A DNA stretch of 64,000 bases from Pipra filicauda (GCF_003945595.2 NW_024104361.1:372001-436000); one strand, 5' to 3'; shown: positions 40,001 to 55,000, counted from the stretch's first letter. Notes: generated from the sequence alone by a model not told the origin. Numbers and translations are program-made.

Positions 40001-43000
40001 GATTTTGTGTTGTTTTCCCACCTCTGTGCCTTGACTGTGCATTTCTCCTGACAGCTCCATCAGGACAGGGAGCGGCTGCACAAGCTGCAGTAAGTGTCTC
40101 TCTCTCTCCTCAACGCCTGGGCTGTCATGATTCCTATTCCACCTCATTTCAGTCTTATGGATTGATATTTAGATTAAAGAGATAAACACAGCCAAAGAGC
40201 GCTGGGCCCTGACAGAAAGACGAAGACTTCAGATCCGTCAATCACATTGCTACCTGGTAACTCCCTCCTCCCCTTCCCTTTAGTTACAGAGCAGGATTGA
40301 TAAGAATATTTAACAGGAACAAGGAGTACAAGCATCTTTTTATACTTGTAAAAACCCCAGAAGCACCCAGGAAGAAGACAAGCCATTCATGTTTAACTTT
40401 CCAGGCAATTTGGGATCGTCTGCTTTGATTATTTAACTCTTCACTGTTTCGTGTGTTTGCAGTTTCCCTCTCCTCTGGCAGATAAAGGATTCAATTTTCT
40501 TTTAAGCGGCAGGGAAATTGGAAGAGATTTTGTTCTGTTTAAGCACAGCTGGAGACAGAGTACTCGGGGGGGGACTGAGAACAACAAGATCAATTAAGAT
40601 GCTGACTGGAAGGGAGAGCTGTGTGGACCAGGGGTAAGGGAGAAGGGCTGGAAGGAGGGACAAAGTCCAGGCTTGTGGGACATCAGAAATGTCCAACTGT
40701 GAGTTCTCCAGCCTCCACTGAGCTGCTGCTGAGCCATGCCTTCATATTTCCCAGTGTCCTCTGAATGCCCTCCTGACTTCTTAAATATCCTCTCCCCGTG
40801 CTTCAGCCTCTGTAACACACAGCCTGCCCTGGACATTTGGCTGGCAGTCTGCAATTACCACCTGTCTGTCATTCCCCCTCTCCAGCAAGGGCTTTCTGAG
40901 ACATTCTCCATTCACTTAAAGCAGAAGGAGAGGATGGGGACATACCCGAGAGTCCTCCCAATATTTGACCATCCCATGCCCCCCTAACCCATAAGAGAAG
41001 GCAGAAGAGGTGCAAGTTACTCCTGACATAGGCGGGGTAGGTGACTTCCCACAGAGCAAACTCAATCCTCTGTGCAAAATTTAAACAGTCAGTCCACTGT
41101 AAAAGATTGAGAAGCCCTGTGCCATCCTCATGGTAGCATCAGGGAAAGCTGTCCTGCAGACCACCTGAGACGATGGGCTGCACCACTCTCCAGGCTAACG
41201 CTGGGAGGACACCTCAGGTGCCACGGACGGGGCAGGGTGTGGTTTGTCACCCACCTGATTCCCCACAGAAGCTGTAACTATGCTCATCCCTAGAAGCCAT
41301 TGATTTACAAGGTATTTCTCCACCTCACTCCCTGCTCTGGCTATGCTCTGTACTCCATGCAACATTCCCAAAACTGGGAGCAGTGTAGGTCTTGAGGTTG
41401 GTCCACACAGCCACCATCCCCATGTGGGAGAGAAACAGAGCTCAGGGTGAGCCCCTTGGCACAGCCTCTCACCCACCAGCACCTCAGAGCTACAGCCTCT
41501 ATTACTGCCTTTCATTTTGAACTGTTTCTGCCCCTGCATTCCTTTTTTCTCCAAGAAGAAGGGGAAAGAAAAGCTTTAGAGATCACCAAGAAACAACAGA
41601 CAGTGGCAGCCACACAGATGTGAGGGGATGGTGAGTGCCCTTGGCCAAAGAGATGGAGGGACGCGGGGTGGGGTGAGTCCTGAGGGCAACCAGAGGAACC
41701 CCACAGGTTTGCAAAGCCCCATCCCACCCACGTCAGGACTTGAAGTCGGACAAACTCAGAGAATGCATCTCTCCAGGGCACCCCAAAGCAGCCCTGGGAC
41801 TGCTGCAAAGTGCTACAATGGGACGTGGGAGCCCATGGAACCGCGGCATCACCGCACCCCTGCCAAACTCAAAGGCTGACAGCTGATTGAGAAAGCTATT
41901 TGCATTTTAAATAGCTGCTTATTGATGTCTGCAACTCTCCTTCCCAGGGTGGGAAAAGTACATTATTACTTTCTTGTTGACTGGCGTTTACAGCTGGCTG
42001 GAAAGAAGGGGAAAGAAAATCAGGCCGGGATCGATTTTCCCGTCCCCGACGTGAGGCCAAAGAGAGATCGAAGAAGCAGGAGAAAACTGACAGCTGAGTG
42101 GTAAAGGGGAGGAACTTTGCCAACCAAATTAAAGGCTGACTTAATGAGGAGAGTAATGGAAGGTTAATTAGCGCATTTACTTCATTACGTTCTTCCTAAC
42201 AAGGCTTCTCCCAAGGAAATGCAGTGGCAGGGAGGGGGAAGATGAGAATTCAGGTGAATGGATGTGTCAGCGACAATGTTCAGGGAGGGGACAATCCAGG
42301 GAAAGTAGGGGAGAAGAACTACTCAGGAATGTGAACCAGTGTACATATATATTTATATAAAATAATATATGCACACATACATAAGAATACATAGGCTAAT
42401 GCATTTGCCAGAAAGATAGAGACACCACGTCTTCCCCCTCTCCCTCAAATAATCTGAAAATTATAATCCGAATTTCATAAAAAAAAGGGAAAGCAGTGGG
42501 TTTTTTTAAGCACAAGGCTGCCTTAGAGATTCAGGTTATCAAGCCCTGAGGGAATACAGTGCTTATTTTACCCGCCTTGTTGCATATCACAAGATACAGA
42601 AAATCATTCCGACACCAAAATCGATGCCTGATGGCTGAATTGGGCACCGCAGTTTATAGTCTGAGGTCTGCTGGAGATGCTCACACTATTCCTGAGAGTC
42701 TCCAAAAGATAACTCTGGAAAGCCCATTGGCAGCTTGCCCGACAATGTCGCGTGTGTGGGGAAATATTTCGAAGCTCTGGAAAGTCTCCACATCCCTTTC
42801 AGACTCCTCAAGGGTGGTTGTCATGAGCCCCAGACCAGAGCTACTTCAGGGTAAGGAGGACCAAGGCAAGGCAAGGAGCATAACCTCCCAGGGATGTGCG
42901 GGGAGTTGGTTCCAGAGAGAAGGCAGTCATTAACTCAGCAAGAGTTAATTGGACAAAGAGCTACACAACCATCTCAGGGAGGTGTTGATGTGATTTTCAA

Positions 43001-46000
43001 AGAGTGGCTCATCTGATCCATGCCTGACCTGGCCAGAGTAAGGAAAAGCTGTCTGGGAAGCACTGGGAACTGCAGGCATTAATGCCTGCTGGGAGATTAA
43101 CCCCTTGTGGGGGGGTTGAAGGTGGGCAGTGGGTAATTCATTCCCTGCAAGCCTCCATCTTCATCCTAGCCATTTTCCAGGGAGGGTGAGCAGGGAGGGG
43201 GCACGCAGCAGCCCCCCAGCTCCCTGCTGCTTGTCAGCCAGTTGATGGAGCCCACAGCCACCAATCCCAGCCTGAGCAGCCAAGCCAAACCGGGGCAAAT
43301 AAAGCGGAGAGGAGGGATCACGGAGCTAGGATTACTTTCCACACTTCCCTGGAGAACCATTTTTCTCCAGACCCTTCAAGGCAAATCAAATGCATTGTTG
43401 TGTCAAAAACAAGTTACTCTTGGTTTGTTTGGGCTTTAATGATTTTGGTTATCGAAGCTTTTCAGGAGGACTTTGCTGTGCAGATCTGTAGCGTATGAGG
43501 AGCTTAAGGAGACCTCCCGCCCCTTAATTCCTACCTCCAGGTCTACAAATACATCAGCAATGGGCAGCGAGGCACGTGCCTACGCCCCCATGCAGGTCCC
43601 TGGCTTTTGGACGCTCGTGGCAGCTGCTGGTAAAGCAGCAGTATCCCAAGGCAGGTCTGGAGGGGCACTGTGCTCTCTGCTCCCCTGTCACGCCACTCAC
43701 ACCCCCAGCCCTGCGGTGCAGCAGGACCTGGAGATGCCACAGGCCCAGTGACAGGCGTGAACACACAGTCACACCTTCCCTGAACTCCCCAGCCGAGCAT
43801 CCTCCACCGCACGCGAGGGGCACGGCTGGTGCCAGAGCCCCGGCGCGGCCCTGAACGGACAGGGGGGATCCTGGGCTGGACCCCCCTCCTCGTCTCCCTG
43901 CTGGGGAAGCTCCCTGGAAGCTGGGCTGGATACTGGTGAACCCAGAAGCAAAGCCATGTTTACACAGCTTCTCCCGCCCAAAAAATCTTCATGGCTGAAA
44001 ACTCCATCTAGTGCCTCTTCCCCTACTGAGGCCACAGAAGCTCTTCAGGGAAGCCCCACTTGAGCTTACAGGATGTGAGCCCAGGGGACCCTGGGCTTCC
44101 AAACCCTCCACCCCTCGGAAAGGAAGGAGCAGAGACCTGAGCAACTTGGTCTGATGACTGACCAGCATCAGTCCTCTTCACAGCCACTGGGCATGGAGCC
44201 CTGAGACTTCCCTTTCTCCTGTCTCAGCTGATGTGCAGGGGGTCGTGAAACTTTCATACTACTCTCTCTGCTGCCGGCAATGAGGCAGCTTGGAGCAGGA
44301 CAGAGAGAAACAGTAGCATGGGGACACATACTTGGGGACTTCTCTTGCCTCTGGAATCAAGGACTAAAAGATTAGCAGAAGGTGTCCCTGCCCATGGCAA
44401 TGAGGTTGGAACTAAATGATCTTTAAGGTCCCTGCCAACACAAACCATCTCCACAGCCATTCATCCCCCTCAAGCAGGGTTCTTGCCCAGGGCTTCCTAT
44501 CACACAGTCTGAGTGCTCTGCCCCATGCCCGAGATGGCACCCTTGCTCATCACACCTCTCCAGGGTCCATCTTTCCAGCCTGCTCCCACTATTAGGAAAG
44601 CCAGCACCCATCAGAAGCCACCAGCCTCCCAGGCAGGCAGCACCTGGTGGGGGTGTCAGAGCCCCAGTTAATTCAGGGTGCAGTGTATGTTCTCGCTGCC
44701 TCGTTCCTGGAAGGCATGAAGTTATACCGGCTGCCTGCTTGCTCAAGAAGTGTGAAATTCTTTTTCTGACCTTTTCTGTTACGTTATTAAAAGGCTTCAT
44801 GGCCAGTTGTTTCAGTAAAAAAATAGTATTTCAATATCTGTTGGTAGCTGGGGCAGAACTGGCCCATATCTTCAGGCTGAGCTCTGCTCACCTCCCTGCT
44901 TCACCCCCAGCCTCACAAAAGGTGTTTGCTGCTGTATGGGATCTACAAGCCTCACCAGCCTGGTTTTTCCTGGCACAGCAGGGTCTGGGGTAGGGAAAAA
45001 GAGAAGTTTGCCTGGAGAGAGGCCACTAATAAGTGCAGAGCCCTGGACAGGTTGCTTGCCCCTCCGCTCAGCCATTGGGCTGCAATGGACATGTGACTCC
45101 AAATTGCCATGATTTATATTACCTGGAAGCTTTGGCTGGAGTAAGGAGCCCTTCACACTGGTCTGTGCAAAAGCAAACACACAAGGAACCTCTGGCCTAA
45201 GGGGCTTATCACACAGCTAAACAATCATGGAATAATTAAGGTTGGAAGAGACCTTTAAGATCATCAAATCCAACCATTAACCCAGCACTGCCAAGCCCAC
45301 CACTTGCCATGTCCCTGAGCGCAACATCTACATGTTTTTTGAACACTTCCAGGGATGTTTTATGCTCTATAATACTTCCCTGGGCAGCCCATGCCAACGC
45401 CTGACCACCCTTTTCAGTGAAGAAATTTTTCCTATTATCCAATCTAATCCTCCCCTGGTGCAAGTTGAGGCCATTTCCTCCTGTGCTGTTGCTTTGTTTT
45501 CTGAGACAAGAGCCTGACCCCCACCTAGCTCCATCCTCCTTGTCAGGGAGTTGCAGAGCCAGAAGGTCCCCCCTGAGCCTCCTTTTCTCCAAGCTGAGCC
45601 CCCCAGCTCCCTCAGACACTCCTCATAAGACCTGTGCTCCAAGAGTATGGAAGCAGGAGGCAAGGCTGCCTTTGGGCACACTGCGGGCTCCCTGCACGGG
45701 GCAGGAGCTGTTTCCGTGGAGTCTGGACTCCAGATGCTCTTGTGCAAGCAAATGACTACCTGCATCTAGAAGATAAATGTCTTTTAGGGACAGAATTAAA
45801 CAGACAGATGGATGGACAGGGAGATGGAGGGAATGCAAAACAAAGAGCAAACAAAATCTCAGAGGGCAAACAAGGCTGTACCGTGCCAGGAAGGTGACAG
45901 AGGTTTGCCCTGGAAGCCACAGATCCAAGCCCACACATCTCTGGGTACAGGGAAAAAGGCAGGGAGTGGAGAGCAAGCAGCAGCTCCTGGTCTCTGCTGG

Positions 46001-49000
46001 CTGCCTGCATTTCGGGTTGTTTTACAGTTGATTTATACGTGTAACAGGCAACGTTTCTCTGCTGTCACTGTCATTAGGAGCTGAAATGCTGTAGAAACGA
46101 ATGGCCATTTGTCACCACAAATGAAGTCTGCTTGCTCTTTCTTTTTGTCTTTCCCCTCCAGGCTGGCCAAGCCAAGTGCCTTTCCCCTCGCCTACACACA
46201 CCCCATCATGCGCAGCCAAGGGGGACTAGTCGGGATGCACTCTCTGGAGGAGGGGCAAACAGCCTGGAGGCTTCTGGGAGCAACTTCTCCTCCTTCCCCA
46301 GGATGTGGGGCTGGGCAGAAGACCAGCCATCTCCCGTTGCCTCGGCTCCCACGGTTTTAGCTGCTTGCCTCCCTGCCAGGAAGGTGCTGCAGGCACTGCT
46401 CTGCCCAGCACACTCCCCTGTTCATCCCAACCCCATAAGCCACCTGATTTGTCCTTAGCACCCTGAAACCCATCATACCTCCAAACCTGCACTCATTTGC
46501 ACAAAGGAGCATTTCTGCAGCACAAAAAGAGGGGAGCCAACCGAAGTCCCCTTTCGTGAGGATGTCATTTATTAGTGTCCACCCACACCATGTGGCTGGC
46601 CAGGCTTTCCGCAAAAACCCCATCCCTAACCCCTGTGGGGGAATATCCAGAAGGAGCTCTCAAGCAAGTGGAAAAGAAGGAAAAAAAGAAAAGGAGGAAT
46701 TCATTAGCAAGGAAAGCAGGCTTTTAGTCTGTGGCACGTGGGACAGTTGCAGAGATGTGGCACAGACGGGCAGTGCCGTGGCAGTGAGCAGAGGGCTGCA
46801 GCTCAAAGGCAAGCGGTCACAGCAGGAGGAGCTGCTACTTTATGAGGGTTGTTGGAAGTTTGGGATCAGCTGGGAGGGCAATTTGGATTTCAGCACTAAT
46901 TGCATCCATTCTGATTTATCATAGAAGATTCAACTCCTGGCATTTTGTGTTCACTCTGAAATGCTGGCATAGCTGGAAGTTGGGGAAAGAGGAGCCGCAG
47001 TAACAATCTCATTGTTTAGTGTCTGACGGCCTGACTAGCTAAACATCTGCTTGAAATATTAATAACTGTCAGATGGGAACAGCTCGGGGGCTCTATACAG
47101 TTTCACACCATCTGTTTGTAAAGTAAACACACTTATGCACAGGCACACACACCCAACTCTTTTGTCAGGGCTTTATACCCTCGATCATCATGCCTGCACG
47201 GATGGGAGAGCAGGGGCTGTGTCTCAGGAGAGCAAGGGGGTAACGGGGGGGCAGGAGGGCAGCCAGAGCAAATTCATTGGAAAGGGAGCCAAGCAAACTC
47301 ATCAATGACTAACGATAGTGGTAGTAACCAGACTGTTAACACCCTGCACCCAAAGCCTAGCAGGGGTTTTAGTGCTCCCCGCTGTGATATTCCCCATCCC
47401 AGAGGAGCCTTGATTCCTATTTCGCTTATTTTTCAGCACAGGGTTTTGTTGTGGTTCTTGCTGTGCTCCACACTGGCACTGACTGACACTGCTCTCAAGC
47501 ATCAGGAAATGTGTCTGCTTGACGAGAATTTTGGGTGCTTCCACCCAACCCACGCAGGAGGGATGAGCGCTACGGAAATGCCTCCCCCCGCTATCACCTC
47601 CACCTCTGCACCACTGTTCTGCTGCCAGCCACGCCATACCACACTCCGCCAGATACAGCCATCCTTTTTCCATCCTTTGCCCTTTCATTGGCTCAGCTGG
47701 CCTCTGTTAGGTTGAGGAACTTGGTGCTTCAAAACAGAGCAGTGACAAAACCCTCACCAAGACCATGACCATGACCACTGGGAGCAGTATTTGCACGTGA
47801 GATGCAGTGTAGGACTCTCTTTGAATTCCTGGTGTGGTGGGAACCACATACACATCTTCCAGAGGACAGGAAAAGTCAAGACATCTGCTCCAAACCCCCA
47901 CCATCAGCATCTCTTAACACTCCCTTGCCAGGCTCCCCAGCCTGTGCCTTGATGACAGACACCGTGGAGCCACACGTGCGTGCCAAGGACCCGGCAAAAG
48001 GAGACAGAATGCTCCTACTCACGTGGACCTGGAGGACGGTGGTGCCCATGGTGGTGTTCTCCAGGAGGCTGACGTTGTACAGCACCTTGCTGAAGACGGG
48101 GCGGTTGTCGTTCTCGTTGATGAGGTTGATCTTCACGCGCGCGAAGCCGACGTGGTCCGGGACGCTCTCGTTCGCAAAGAGCTGGGCAGAGATGGGAAGC
48201 AAAGGGCAGGGATGGAGACGCTGTTTGTGAGGCTTGGGAGAGTTACCCACCCTTCCTTAGTGGAGAAAACAATGCTCTCCTGAGCTCCCTCACTAGATGA
48301 GCCAGCTCAGGGCAACCCACCAGCAAAGCTGGAGCAGGAGGATGGGGAGGGCTTTGGTGCCTGATAGGTGCACTTAAAACAAAGTTTTATGCTCTATAAA
48401 GCTTTTATGGCCCTGCTCTGCTTAAGCTTTTGCAGCTGAGCCTTTGGATGCTGGAAAGAGAAGGTGCAGAGCACATCTCTTCCCCACCTCCTTCTTTGCT
48501 TTACTGTAATTTCCAGGTTTTTGGCTGTTTTGCAGTGCTACAGAGTTTCACAGTGTGGATCATCATGGAATGGTTTGGGGTGGGAGGGACCTTTAAAGGC
48601 CACCTAGTCCATCCCCCTGCCATGGGCAGGGACATCTTCAGGTTGCTCAGAGCCCCATCCAACCTGACCCTGAACACTTCCAGCAATGGGTCATCCATTC
48701 CTCTCTGTGTAACCCGTTCCAGTGTTTCACCACCCTCATGAAAAAAACTTTTTCCTTATAGCTGACCCAAATCAACCCTCTTTTAGCTTAGAGCCATCAC
48801 CCCTTGTCCTATCACAATGGGCCCTGGTAAAACTTTTGTCCCCATTTTTCCTATAGGCCCCCTTCAAGTACTGCAAGAGAGAGGAAGGTGGTTAATGGTC
48901 ACTCAGGTCACGCTGAAAACCGTGGATGCCCCACAGAGCTCAGAGGTGCAGCCTTACCGAAAATTCATAGCGAGGAATGGTCTCGAAGTCCAGTGGCACC

Positions 49001-52000
49001 GCCACACGGACACGGATGTCCGCCTTCCCCTGGATGGAGGTTGGCGAGATGATGAAGTGGTTGGAGTTGTTGCCCACCAGGTAAACCTCAAAAACGCTGT
49101 TGGGTCCCTAGAAAGGGAAAGAGGAAGGCTGGAGTTTCATACAAAATCCACACGGACATGAAAGGAATGGGAAGGCACCCCTGGGATGAACCAGCACAGC
49201 ACACACCTAAGGGAAAGCCCCTTTTGCTGTTTGAAGGTCCATGCACTACACAGTGTATCATACACTGGGATTTTACTGCCTGGGGCTGGGGGCACAATGT
49301 GGGTGCCTCTCCCATGCAGAAGGCTCTTTCCAGTAAGACAGCTCGAACTGGGAGCTGGAAAAACTCCTCCTCTCCCCAGACCAGCAAAGCAGCAGGACCA
49401 CCACCATACCGACACTTTAGGAGCCCCGCTCTGGGCACAGCCCCCTTCCCAAAGCACAGCCCAGCAGAGCACGTGAAAAGCAAGCTCAGAAAGCTGCCAG
49501 AGATGAATTTCCCATTTTCCCTGAGTGACCTCCCTCCTATCAGAAAAAGGGGCCAATTAAATGCACGAAGGGGCACTAATAGCAAAAGCTGCCTAAGTGT
49601 GACTGCTGAGAGCTGGCAACATGAGCAGAATCCCTGGCCTGCCCTTCTTCCTACACCTCCATGCAATCCATGGAGCTGAGGGCAAGCTGAGCACATCCAG
49701 CAGAGCCCCACAGCAGGAGCAGTCCTTGAGGGCACCCACAGGATCACACAACGGCACCCAGAGCCCAACAATGCTCTGCTGGAGGACGGTGGGAGCGTCT
49801 CAGGGTAGACTGGCACCTTCCTCGAGCTGTTTTGCTGCCAAGCTGGGAAGGGAGGGATGCTCCTGACACCCTGGACATACACTTGGGAAGGAGGGAGCAG
49901 AGGATACAGTGGATGGGCAGAAGGAAGCATTACTCCCCGAGCCGTTATTTCATACCTTATCCTTAGGATGTCAATTTACAACAAATGACCATTTTCAACC
50001 AGTGACAAAAAGCCATTTTATTGAGGAATTTCTGCCTAGCTCTGCTGCTGAGCCCTCAGCATCTCTCCCAGGACCCGGTGCTCTCCCTGCCCTTTGTGGC
50101 GGCGAGATCCAAGGGATTTTCTTGGAAGCCAGAGAAGAGCCAGTTTGTTGGAGGCATGAGATAAAAGTTGAAACATCAAAAGAAATCCAAGTATTTGCAC
50201 GAAGAGAGCCGGGTGGATTAATTCCCCTCCAGCTGGGGATGGAGATCAGCCTCCAGATACCCACCATCCCTAATTAGCAGCCCCTCAAGTGCCTCAGTCT
50301 CCCCACGTGAGGTCTGGGGAAGGGGAATACAGCTGCCTCTTGGGAGGGCTGCAGCGAGTTGCCATTTATATATTTTTTCAGCTATTTATTTTTTTGTTTT
50401 GGCCCCCATGCTGCTTTCCTTGCTCCTGGTTCCCAGAGCCTGCGAGCCCCCTGTGGATGCCTGAAAGCAAATCTGAATATTCAAATTGTTATCAGCTGCC
50501 CAGCAGAAGGGACTGGCTAAACCCAGCTCACAGCAAGGACCCCCCCACTCCAGAGGAAGCCACGGGGAGCTGCTTACATTTTCCTCACCCCTTCCTACCT
50601 GCTCCTGCCACCCAGAGCAAACAATGGATCTGAAATGTGGTTGGGAAGAGGAAAAACAAGCCTGCATCCCCGGGCTCTCAAAGGTCCTGGTGGGCAGTGA
50701 TCAAGCCAAGCATCATCTCTCTGCAGTGCTGAGGATGAGGATGGGATGCACAGGGTGCTATCAGTGCATGACCTGCTTTACTGCTCCTTCCCCTTTCCAT
50801 GCCCTGACCTACCAGCTCCTGCATGGCTCCAGTTTTTCCCCTATCACTGAAAACAAGGTCGTCTGCTTTCTTTTAGAGCCACAAATTAAGGAGCCGCCTG
50901 CCAAAGCTTAGCAACCCTACAATAATAAACCTGTCTCCATCCAAAACAAATGGAGCCATAAAAGAATGGGGTTTGGAGGGAAGTTTGCTGTTGCCCAAAG
51001 CCGGGTTGCAGCCACACGTTTTCCAGCTCCTCTCTTCCCGTGCCAGCACGTGGGGCCAGCCCTTGCCGTGGCTCGAGGCTGCTGCCCACTGCCTCCTTCC
51101 CAGCAATCAAGCCTCCTCCCAGCCGTAGCTGGCGCTGCAACCGATGGAAATTTCATGTCAATTCAGCTAAAAGACAATTGTAGCTGCAGTTGGGCATAAT
51201 TACAACTCTGTTCTTCGCCTGTGTATTCCTTGGAGCGTGTAATGGGAGCCGCGCCCTGGCTCTGCTGCCAGTGACAGCATCAACCTCATGCCGATACCCC
51301 GCTCCCAAAAAAACCACCACTGACCGAGCAGCTTCATTTTTGAACCATTTGTGACCTGTTTGGGAGCCCCACGTGTCCAATATCCCTCTGAAATTCCAGG
51401 GGGCTGCAGCAGAGGGAATAACCCTGGGCACAGGTAGGACTGACAGGCAAGGGCAGAAGCGGAGGCTGTGAGATGCCAGGAGGTGGGTATGGGTGTCCCT
51501 CCAGAGGTGTGAAGCATCGTGAGGGTCCTGCTCATGCACCTGCTCTGAATCGTGGACAAAAATCTGCTCTCCCAGCTTGCAAGTCGCACTCACAGGGCAC
51601 AGTTCACCATGGATTAGGAAACCCCTTCTCCCACCAGGAGGCCAGGGGCAGCCACATCAGCTGTTTCAGCTGGGACTGGATGGATCATAATTTTTATCCC
51701 TGCTTTTTTTACCCAGTGTCCCCCAATGGCTTCATTCATCACTCCTGCTCCCACCCCACCCCTTCCTCATGGGAGCCCACCTGCAAATGCTCCAGAAATT
51801 ATTCAGCCTTCTACAGTCAAAGCAAGTATTTGGCATCACTTACTAATGGCTACACAAGAAAACAAAGTAAAAAATAAAATAACTCAAATCCCTAGACAAC
51901 CACACCAACCTCTGAAATCACTGAGGTGCATCAGTAGGTTGACTTTCTGCAATTACTTTCAGCACAAAGCCAGTTTCATTGGGGAAAAGCAACCTGGGAT

Positions 52001-55000
52001 CCTCGGTTTTCTCCTCTTCACCTTCCCTCAGTACTGGGCTGCCTTTGCTTCCCTCCACCCTAGCTCCATGCAGTTTGCTTTTCCCTGCCTTCCTGAAGCA
52101 CAAAATCCAGTGCAACTCCAGCTTTCCTCCCAGCCACTTTCTAAGCACAGGCTATTACCTACAACAAGCTTCCCCTCATTCTGGGAAGTCCACAAAGCAA
52201 TGAAAGAGCTGAGAGTTCAGGAGTGGGGGAGAAGGAAGGGGGGGTGGAAAAAAAGAGTTGTTTCTTTTTTGATAGCAATTAGTATCTTTTTGTAGGGCTT
52301 GGATACTTTATGCCTGGTTCTAGTGAGTCAGAGACAAATAGCACTTAAATCCTTCCTTTGAAAACACAAGGCATAAAGGGGTTTATTCTCTCCACCTACT
52401 TCAAGGTATTTAACTGAAAGTGCTCTGAACAGCCTCTCTGGCATTGCCTGCCTCTCTCCCATTGCCCTGCCAGGCAATTTGGGCTTCCAGTACCCACCCA
52501 GCACCCATCGCCCACCCAGCACCAATAACCCTGTTGAGGGCTCACTGGGCACGGGCGCTTGTCCCCTGCATCTGTAAGGAACTCACTGGGGTGGTGGGCA
52601 ATGCAGGATGCCCGGAGCAAAATGCTCCCCAGCCTTTTTGATCCTCCTCCCCACTCCAGCAGTCCTTCTCTCCCATCCTTCTGTCCATCCTGAGCTTCAG
52701 TTCTTGCCCTCCCCCTCCCTCCCGGAGGAGTTTTCTCCTTCCCTGCTCTCCCCAGGTTATCTGCTGAATTCCACACACGCCTGCACAGACGGGATCAATC
52801 TGAGGCTGCCTCGCCTTCAGCTTATCTCTGCTCCAAATGATTGATTTTCCCTCTTTAAGGGTAATTTGCTGGTGAATTCCATGTATTGCAAAAACCCCTG
52901 TGAAATCTAATTCAGCCCGACTGGCAGCTGGCACTTTTGGGAGAGAATACTCGTGCGCCGTCAATTCCCCTTTACAGTTCCTTGCTGTGTAGATCATATT
53001 TATAGTGCTCGTGCCTGTCATATGCATATATATGCTCTGGATGATTCACACATTGCACCTGCACACGCATGGGCACATACAATGCCCCTACGCGAGTCTC
53101 CGGCGGGAGCTCTGTGCAACAAAGAGCCCACGGCCTGGCTTTGCTTTATTTTAAACTCCCCATTTGTCTTCCTCAATATGCTTATTTTAGAGGATTGTTT
53201 CAAAATTATTTTAAAATGTCAGACCATCATACTGGTGCTCCAGACAGCCTCTGCCCTTTTCTTCCTCTTCGCTCAACCGTGCCGAGGAAAATCAAGTGGA
53301 AGCCCGGTGGAAGAGCTGGTTTCCCTGCCATGCCCTGGGAAAGCACACTGCCACTTCCCTTAACTCCATGGATCTTGCAGCCATGGGAAACGGGGATTCC
53401 CTGAAGGATGCCCTGATGCTATTCCTGCATGGCCAAACCCGTGCCTTCACCCTAAGATGCTGAATCAAGCCACCAGGTATACAAATCCAGCATATCCAGA
53501 AAGGATATCCATGCGCCCCCACGTCAGCCAGCCCAGGAGCACATGAGCCCTCTGAATTAACATCAAACTATTCCACAGCTCGGGACTCATGTTCTCAACC
53601 TGGAAACAAACCTTGCTGCAAAAGCAGATAAGTCAAGGCTTTAATCTTCCGTCTCATACACAGGATTTATTTGTCCCTGCTGATCGACCACAATGTGAAT
53701 GACAGGAGAAGCTCAGCCCCAGCCTGGGAGTGTCTATACACACTGGTCTTCTGAGGTGTCCAGCCGAGTATAGGCTCAGTCTAAATACTGGGAAACTTCC
53801 ATGGATTTTCATAAACAGCTCTCAAACGGCTTTGGAAAGGTTTTCAAGGGTCTGTTCTCTATCTGGCAGGGAGAGAAAATCAGCTGCACAGAAAAAATGC
53901 TTTTTTCTTGGTTCACAGAACCCCAGAATGGTTTGGGCTGGAAGAAACCTGAAAGCTCATCTAATCCAACCCCCCTGCCATGGGCAGGGACACCTTCCAC
54001 TAAGACCAGGCTGCTCAAGAAGGCTGGATCCAAAACCCCGTGCAAACCCCGTGTGCTGATTTCTCTTACGCTGAAGTGTTTTCCATAAGTCATAGAGAAT
54101 GCAAAAGGTAAAACCAGCACTCCTGGTTGAACACCTCTTGGCTGTACCCCAAATCTACGCCTGGGGTCATCTCAGCTCAACCCAAATGCGTCCTCTTGAG
54201 ATGCTCCCCATCCCACCTCGTGCCCTCAGCCAGCTCCTCTTGGGGCAAGACCATGACCACGTTTGGTGGGGGTGGCAACCAGGAGTTTGCAAGGGCTGGA
54301 CTCAGAGGAAGGGGCTTCTCCTTGGAGGCCCCTGCTTAGGCACCTCGTCCGAGAGGTTAATGCCAGCCAGGCTCCAGAAAGGCACTTAAACACACAGGTA
54401 AATCCAAGCACAGGCTTTCAAGCATGGTCTTGTGTGGCACGTAAATACATTTTCAAGTGCTTTGCTGAGTCGTTTAATCCAACCCCTTCAAAAAGCCATC
54501 ATTTGAGTTTGTCCAAAACACACCAGAAGAAAGAAAGATCAAAACCCCCACCATTAAAAAGGGCTATGTGGGCCTGGTTATGAAAAACCTTGTTTAGCAG
54601 CCTTGGTAACCCATGCAGTGTGTTTTAAGGGCCAGAGTCAAGTGACACCCCTTTCCCCAGCTCTGCACAGGCACAACTGGGGTGCAATGACAGGCAGGCT
54701 CCCCAAAACCATCCAACTCTACAGGACCCCTGCCCAGGGCAAAGTCCAGGCATGGGCTGAAGGAATAGTGTTGAATTTTCTGGAGGGGCCAGAACAAGGC
54801 TGGGTGGCTTGACTCAAGAAAGAAACCAATCTGCCAACAGATTCTGCCAGGACTTCATGACATAAGTTGGGAGGCAGGAGACAAAACTTGAACAAAGTGA
54901 TCTTCCCAAAGACTCTAGCTTTGATTTCCTGTGTCTCAACCCATCTGCTCTCATTTATTTATCTATCTGCTTTCCCCGGAGATGTGTATACTTCTCTTCC

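Larger units (their letters stand above)
33603..48022 (-). other. 14.4-kb CDH23 intron in EC5
   Basis: Largest intron in the window. No exon or other gene recognised. From 33603 to about 44370 I see no CR1; CR1 pieces appear at 44371 and 45225. Contains an A-run (35519-35532), a G-quadruplex-type run (39959-39983), an AT-rich stretch (42341-42390) and A/T-rich TAATTA-bearing patches (for example 42125-42190, 46895-46925) that could be conserved regulatory DNA. Confidence 0.6.

Noticed and set aside
49088..49930. 280-codon minus-strand ORF next to an EC4 exon
   Set aside because: It overlaps the exon end only in a different frame; an in-frame TAG precedes the true exon and the remainder has no homology.
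49949..49964. Possible 6-nt microexon (GATAAG between CCTAAG and GTATGA) on the minus strand
   Set aside because: It would encode Asp-Lys, not the Asn-Leu found in human, and there is no strong pyrimidine tract.
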